A stretch of 64,000 bases of DNA from Nymphaea colorata. Lineage: Eukaryota > Streptophyta > Magnoliopsida > Nymphaeales > Nymphaeaceae. The translations under genes were made by a program, and so were the position numbers. The notes under the pieces were generated by a model that searched no databases, had not been told where the DNA came from, and worked only from the letters and a program-made list of their open reading frames with translations. This document shows positions 60,701-64,000 of this stretch, piece by piece (position 1 is the stretch's first letter; each line of letters begins with the position of its first letter). The stretch lies in the NCBI RefSeq assembly GCF_008831285.2, contig NC_045143.1:6767503-6831502 (forward strand). Reading direction: 5' to 3'.

Positions 60701-63153
60701 TTGTAGAGGCGAATATTAAAAATATCAAGACTTAAAGACTCCAGATCAATCGACGTGTGTTGATATTTTTCTTATTTTTCCTAAAATTTGGTATTGGCAG
60801 CAGCTTATTGGCCTTCAATTGAAAAGAAAAAGGCTTGGGCTGTGTTTAATTGCCTAAGAAGCTTTTTTAAGATGGCTTAATCATGACATTGTTTTTCAAG
60901 AACTGCAGACAGTTCTCAAATATTTAACTGTAAAATCAAGAAAAGGCATACTTATCTGCGCAATCAAACACAGCCTTAAAGAAAAAAAAGAAAAACACAG
61001 AATAAAAAGAAAGTATAATGCTAGAGGGGCATACATGGCCCTTCAGAGCAGATTTATATGGCAACTTTAACCATAGGGGCCCCTGATTGGGAACCTTGTT
61101 GAACTTAGTAAATAGCAGCTTAATTAATTACCTGGTTGCTCAAGAACTCCCTTTGCTGGCTTCTTCTTGTACTTCCACGCGACCGCAGCTCCGATTAATG
61201 CAATCACTGCGATGACGCCCACGACGGACCCGACTATGACGCCTTCCGATTCAAATGGCACCAGAGAAGTTTGTGAGATATATACACAGTGATATTATGC
61301 TGATGGTGTTTTTTCTTTTCCTCTGTTAAGGTGTTCTTTAAATCAGATCATCATCTTCTTATTTTCTGTTGTCCTGCGACTGATCGACACAAGCTAACGG
61401 CCTTTAAGTTATTTTGATGGATATAAAGAGATTAAAAATTGAAAGCGAGATGGAAAAAATAATAAACGGATTTGCAAAACTTTAGGAGCAGATTTAGAAC
61501 AAATAAAGGCGAAATTGGTATAGCTCGGATGACCACTTGGAAGCTGTTCAAGGTCTATCTGCACAGCTTTTACGTTGAGGAGCTTGAATGACTAGTAAAA
61601 TGAGAATCTATATCTAAATTAGGGGACAAGAAGTCTCAATTACGATATAAAAAAGAAAGAAAGAAATAATTCTGCTGGTTTTATCGGTGATAAAGAAAAA
61701 TTAAAAAATAATAAAATAACCCATCATCTCGCAGGCTCGCAGCCGTTTGGTCGGTCGCCGGCCACATCCGTCAATCGCCAGTCTCCAGCCGCTCGTAGGA
61801 CGCAGGCCGCTCGTAAGACACGGGACGCGGTGAAGAAGAAAGAACAATGAAGTTATGGAGTCAAGATGAAGATGAAAAACTGATGAAAGAAAACAGCGAA
61901 CCCTTTTCTTATAAACATAATTTTCACTCCACTCCTGGTAATTTTTTTCTTTATTTTTAATATTATCCGGCATCCTTTACCAAAATTTTCTTAGTTGCCC
62001 ATGACTTTATTAAAAATTCTAAACTACTCGCCATTTTCAAGAATCGAGATTTATCCTTCGTTCGTCTGAAACATGGAACATGTTTCCAGATGCAAATTCA
62101 AATCTATCAAACAAAAATATACATTTTATTTCCATTCCACCGTTTCAGAAATTTGTTTGTGAAAACATATTTTCTATTCCACAATTCGTGGCTGTCAAAC
62201 GTTACCTGAATGAGAAGGCGGGGGAGGAGGCGAAGCAGCATGTGCGGTGCGAGGTGACGAATGATATACAGGTTGTGGCGGGAGAGGAGACCAACGATTT
62301 GGTGCCGAAGAAGGCCCTTGCAATTCTCGTCTATTTTGAGGTTGAATTGGGAATGCCGGTGGAGCAGGCGGAGAAGATACCGCCTGGAGGTAAAGTTGAG
62401 CAGGTGGTAATGCAATTGAACCTGCCAAGAATGACAGCTGGTTAAGCAACTAAGTCTCAAATGAACAGGCAGAGAAGAACCATTTGGCGTGGTAGCCGAC
62501 GAACCATCTGACGTGGTAGAAGACGAAGGATTTGGCGCCAAAGAAGCCCCTTCCAACTCTCTTCTATTTTGAGGTTGAATTGGAAATGCCTGTGGAACAG
62601 GCAGAGAAGATACCGCCTGGAGGTAACGTTGAACAGGTGGTTCCACAGGCGGAGAAGATACGGCCTGGAGGTAAAGTTGAGCAGGTGGTGTTGCAATGGA
62701 ACCTGCCAATAACAACAAACCGGGTGTTTGCATCATGACTGGTTTTGCAACTAAGAAACAAATGAAACTAATCGCGCCAAAATAATGGCAAAGAACCAAA
62801 TGACCAAAATACTGATCACGCTTCATTTGAATTATGGCAGTTACGACGAAGTCAAGTTAATCGATGTGGTTTAAAGGGGCCAAGCCAGAAAAAATCAAAC
62901 ACTCAAAAGGAGGTGGGGTGCGGGTCAATTATAACTTGTAATGCAAGCACGAAAGATGCAGATTAATTTACAAGCTTCAGCCAAGATTTCAAGACATCCA
63001 AATCTCTAAAGCAGAAAGATGGAAAATTAACTACAGGCAAGCAAAATTTCAGCTTTGGAGCTGGATCTCACCATATTGGCCATCAACCACAGAGGTGAAG
63101 AGAGCTGCAGCGATCAAGAACGAGAAGAGGTTTCGCTTGAAATGTATCACCAT
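57736..63153 (-). CDS. Kinase D: proline-rich receptor-like kinase, 8 exons
   Basis: Paralog of B, 534 aa. Exons in coding order are 63153-63072, 62421-62206, 61242-61132, 60061-59655, 59431-59305, 59068-59009, 58926-58731 and 58141-57736; all are GT-AG and phases agree. Signal peptide is [18 protein letters not shown]. The short ectodomain (to residue 100) has [22 protein letters not shown] and PPPPPSHSG. The membrane helix is about 103-124, with KYKKKPAKG after it. The kinase has Lys257, Glu272, HRDIKPAN (Asp351), DFG (Asp369), [10 protein letters not shown] and the same Ser in the Gly-loop as B. The distal ATG used by other paralogs' longer frame is followed here by an in-frame TAG (after MASLSSSEHDACDLM), so translation must start at 63,153. 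Exon 2 has extra upstream cassettes that are out of frame. Confidence 0.86.
62300..62745 (-). repeat. Multiplied ectodomain cassettes upstream of kinase D exon 2
   Basis: Three related units (62,300-62,440, 62,525-62,640 and a partial one at 62,645-62,720) each resemble the [12 protein letters not shown]...QPQNRREL cassette. Acceptors TTGGCAG/GTTC lie before 62,421 and 62,702. Those starts are 281 bases apart, so using the distal acceptor and reading through shifts the frame. Only the proximal acceptor gives the normal protein, unless the distal unit is an alternative exon with its own donor. Confidence 0.7.
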
Positions 63154-63159
63154 TGCCCA

Positions 63160-64000
63160 GTTGCCTTCGCTCCTTCTTCCTTCATTGACAGTTTGTATCT
63201 ACATGAGGTCGCAAGCATCATGTTCAGAGGATGAAAGAGAAGCCATGATCTGTTAGATGAGAAAAATGGAACCGCTCAGTTAATATGCTTCACAATGAAG
63301 TGAAGTGCGCAGTGGGCTCTAAATCCTATAAGGGGACTTTTTAAGTGTCCCTGCCCCACGGAGACGGCCTACATTATTACCGGATCAAAAGGTGCATGAG
63401 CAGTTGTCCCCTTCCATTTGACATGGTTGCTTCAAGTTCAGCAGCTACTTGCAAACTCTTGACCTGTTCATCCATTTGAAGCCCAGTCTTCCAGCTCCGC
63501 AACTCAAAAACCTAGTTCTCTTGGTCATATCATAAGAGCTCACAAACCAAATCTGGGCACCAGCCGCCCTGTAATAACAACGTTTTCTTTTTTTTTTTTT
63601 CTTTTTTTTTCTTAATTATTAAAAAACTTTAATATGGGTATTCAATAATTATTAAGTCTAGCTGAAATTGTCAACTATGTCATTAAGGGGTGCAGTTATG
63701 AAAAAATAAATGGGCCAATTAATATATATGTAGCTGTCATTAAGGGGTGCAGTTATGAAAAAATAAATGGGCTAATTAATATATATAGCTGTAAGTAGTC
63801 AGCAGCTGTAAGTAGTAACTGTAAATATATATATCTAAGGAGGTGTTGCTGGCCAGGTATTGGCCTTATTTAACTCCATCAGTATTTTAGGTTCTTATTT
63901 GCTGCAGCCATAGAAAGAAGATTCCAACAACTACAAATTGGGGAAGAGTGAGAGCTAATTCTTGTTTTCATGTATCTTGGAATGAAGATCTAGAGCTACA
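63160..64000. other. Promoter region of kinase D and right-end spacer
   Basis: TATTAA on the minus strand at 63,280-63,285 lies where A and C have TATAAA. The unfilled hAT target CTTGCAAA is at 63,448-63,455. T-rich sequence lies at 63,583-63,612. A 56-base tandem duplication (GTCATTAAGGGGTGCAGTTA..., starts 63,680 and 63,736) follows. No gene is seen after 63,300. Confidence 0.6.

Larger units (their letters stand above)
35260..64000. repeat. Right duplicon of the segmental duplication
   Basis: This is the second copy of the block, with pseudogene C matching A, gene D matching B, and the spacer elements in the same order and orientation. It is shorter than the left copy. It lacks a 2.1-kb piece matching 15,676-17,769, the hAT-like element found beside B, and the foldback element in a B intron. 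It alone carries a fifth kinase relic at 37.9-38.7 kb and a copia 3' end inside C. The far right, beyond about 63.6 kb, has no partner visible in this window. Confidence 0.85.

Overview
This is nuclear DNA of a flowering plant. The evidence is small exons with GT-AG introns, plant receptor-like kinases, a plant B3 (REM-like) DNA-binding domain, Ty1/copia and hAT-type transposon remains, and long AT/CA/GA microsatellites in AT-rich spacers. The species cannot be told from the sequence.

The core of the window is a tandem cluster of receptor-like kinase genes, all on the minus strand. Gene A (5.9-13.0 kb), gene B (26.2-33.1 kb), pseudogene C (39.5-46.7 kb) and gene D (57.7-63.2 kb) share one eight-exon layout: signal peptide, proline-rich exon, transmembrane exon, juxtamembrane plus kinase N-lobe exon, then four kinase exons. 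B (556 aa) and D (534 aa) read through without a lesion. A (677 aa) is open, but the donor of its proline-rich exon is weak. C has several disabling lesions. A fifth relic (37.9-38.7 kb) keeps only the kinase C-lobe. The architecture is unusual: a short extensin/PERK-like proline-rich ectodomain is joined to a kinase that looks like the LRR-I/malectin-like (FRK1/SIRK/IOS1-like) type.

The cluster grew by at least two rounds of duplication. An older round made the A-type and B-type units, because the spacer to the right of A (16.2-18.2 kb) resembles that to the right of B (34.4-36 kb). A later round copied the A-spacer-B block, so about 1-35.2 kb resembles about 35.2-64 kb. Hence A pairs with C, B with D, and the spacers match in order. 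These carry a Glu-rich ORF relic (14-15 and 47.8-48.5 kb), a GATCCAAAT-type low-complexity array (20.6-21.35 and 52.15-52.9 kb), and a broken B3 transcription-factor gene (23.7-25.4 and 55.6-57 kb). Several elements sit in only one copy and so postdate the later duplication: a 928-bp hAT-like element at 33,380-34,307 with an intact empty site in D, a 192-bp hAT-like MITE at 15,443-15,634 with an empty site in C, a foldback element in a B intron, and a copia 3' end with LTR in a C intron.

B and D, and probably A, would make plasma-membrane receptor kinases with a wall-facing proline-rich domain. No complete non-kinase gene was recognised. All gene models are read by eye from splice signals and paralog comparison; none is backed by transcript data.
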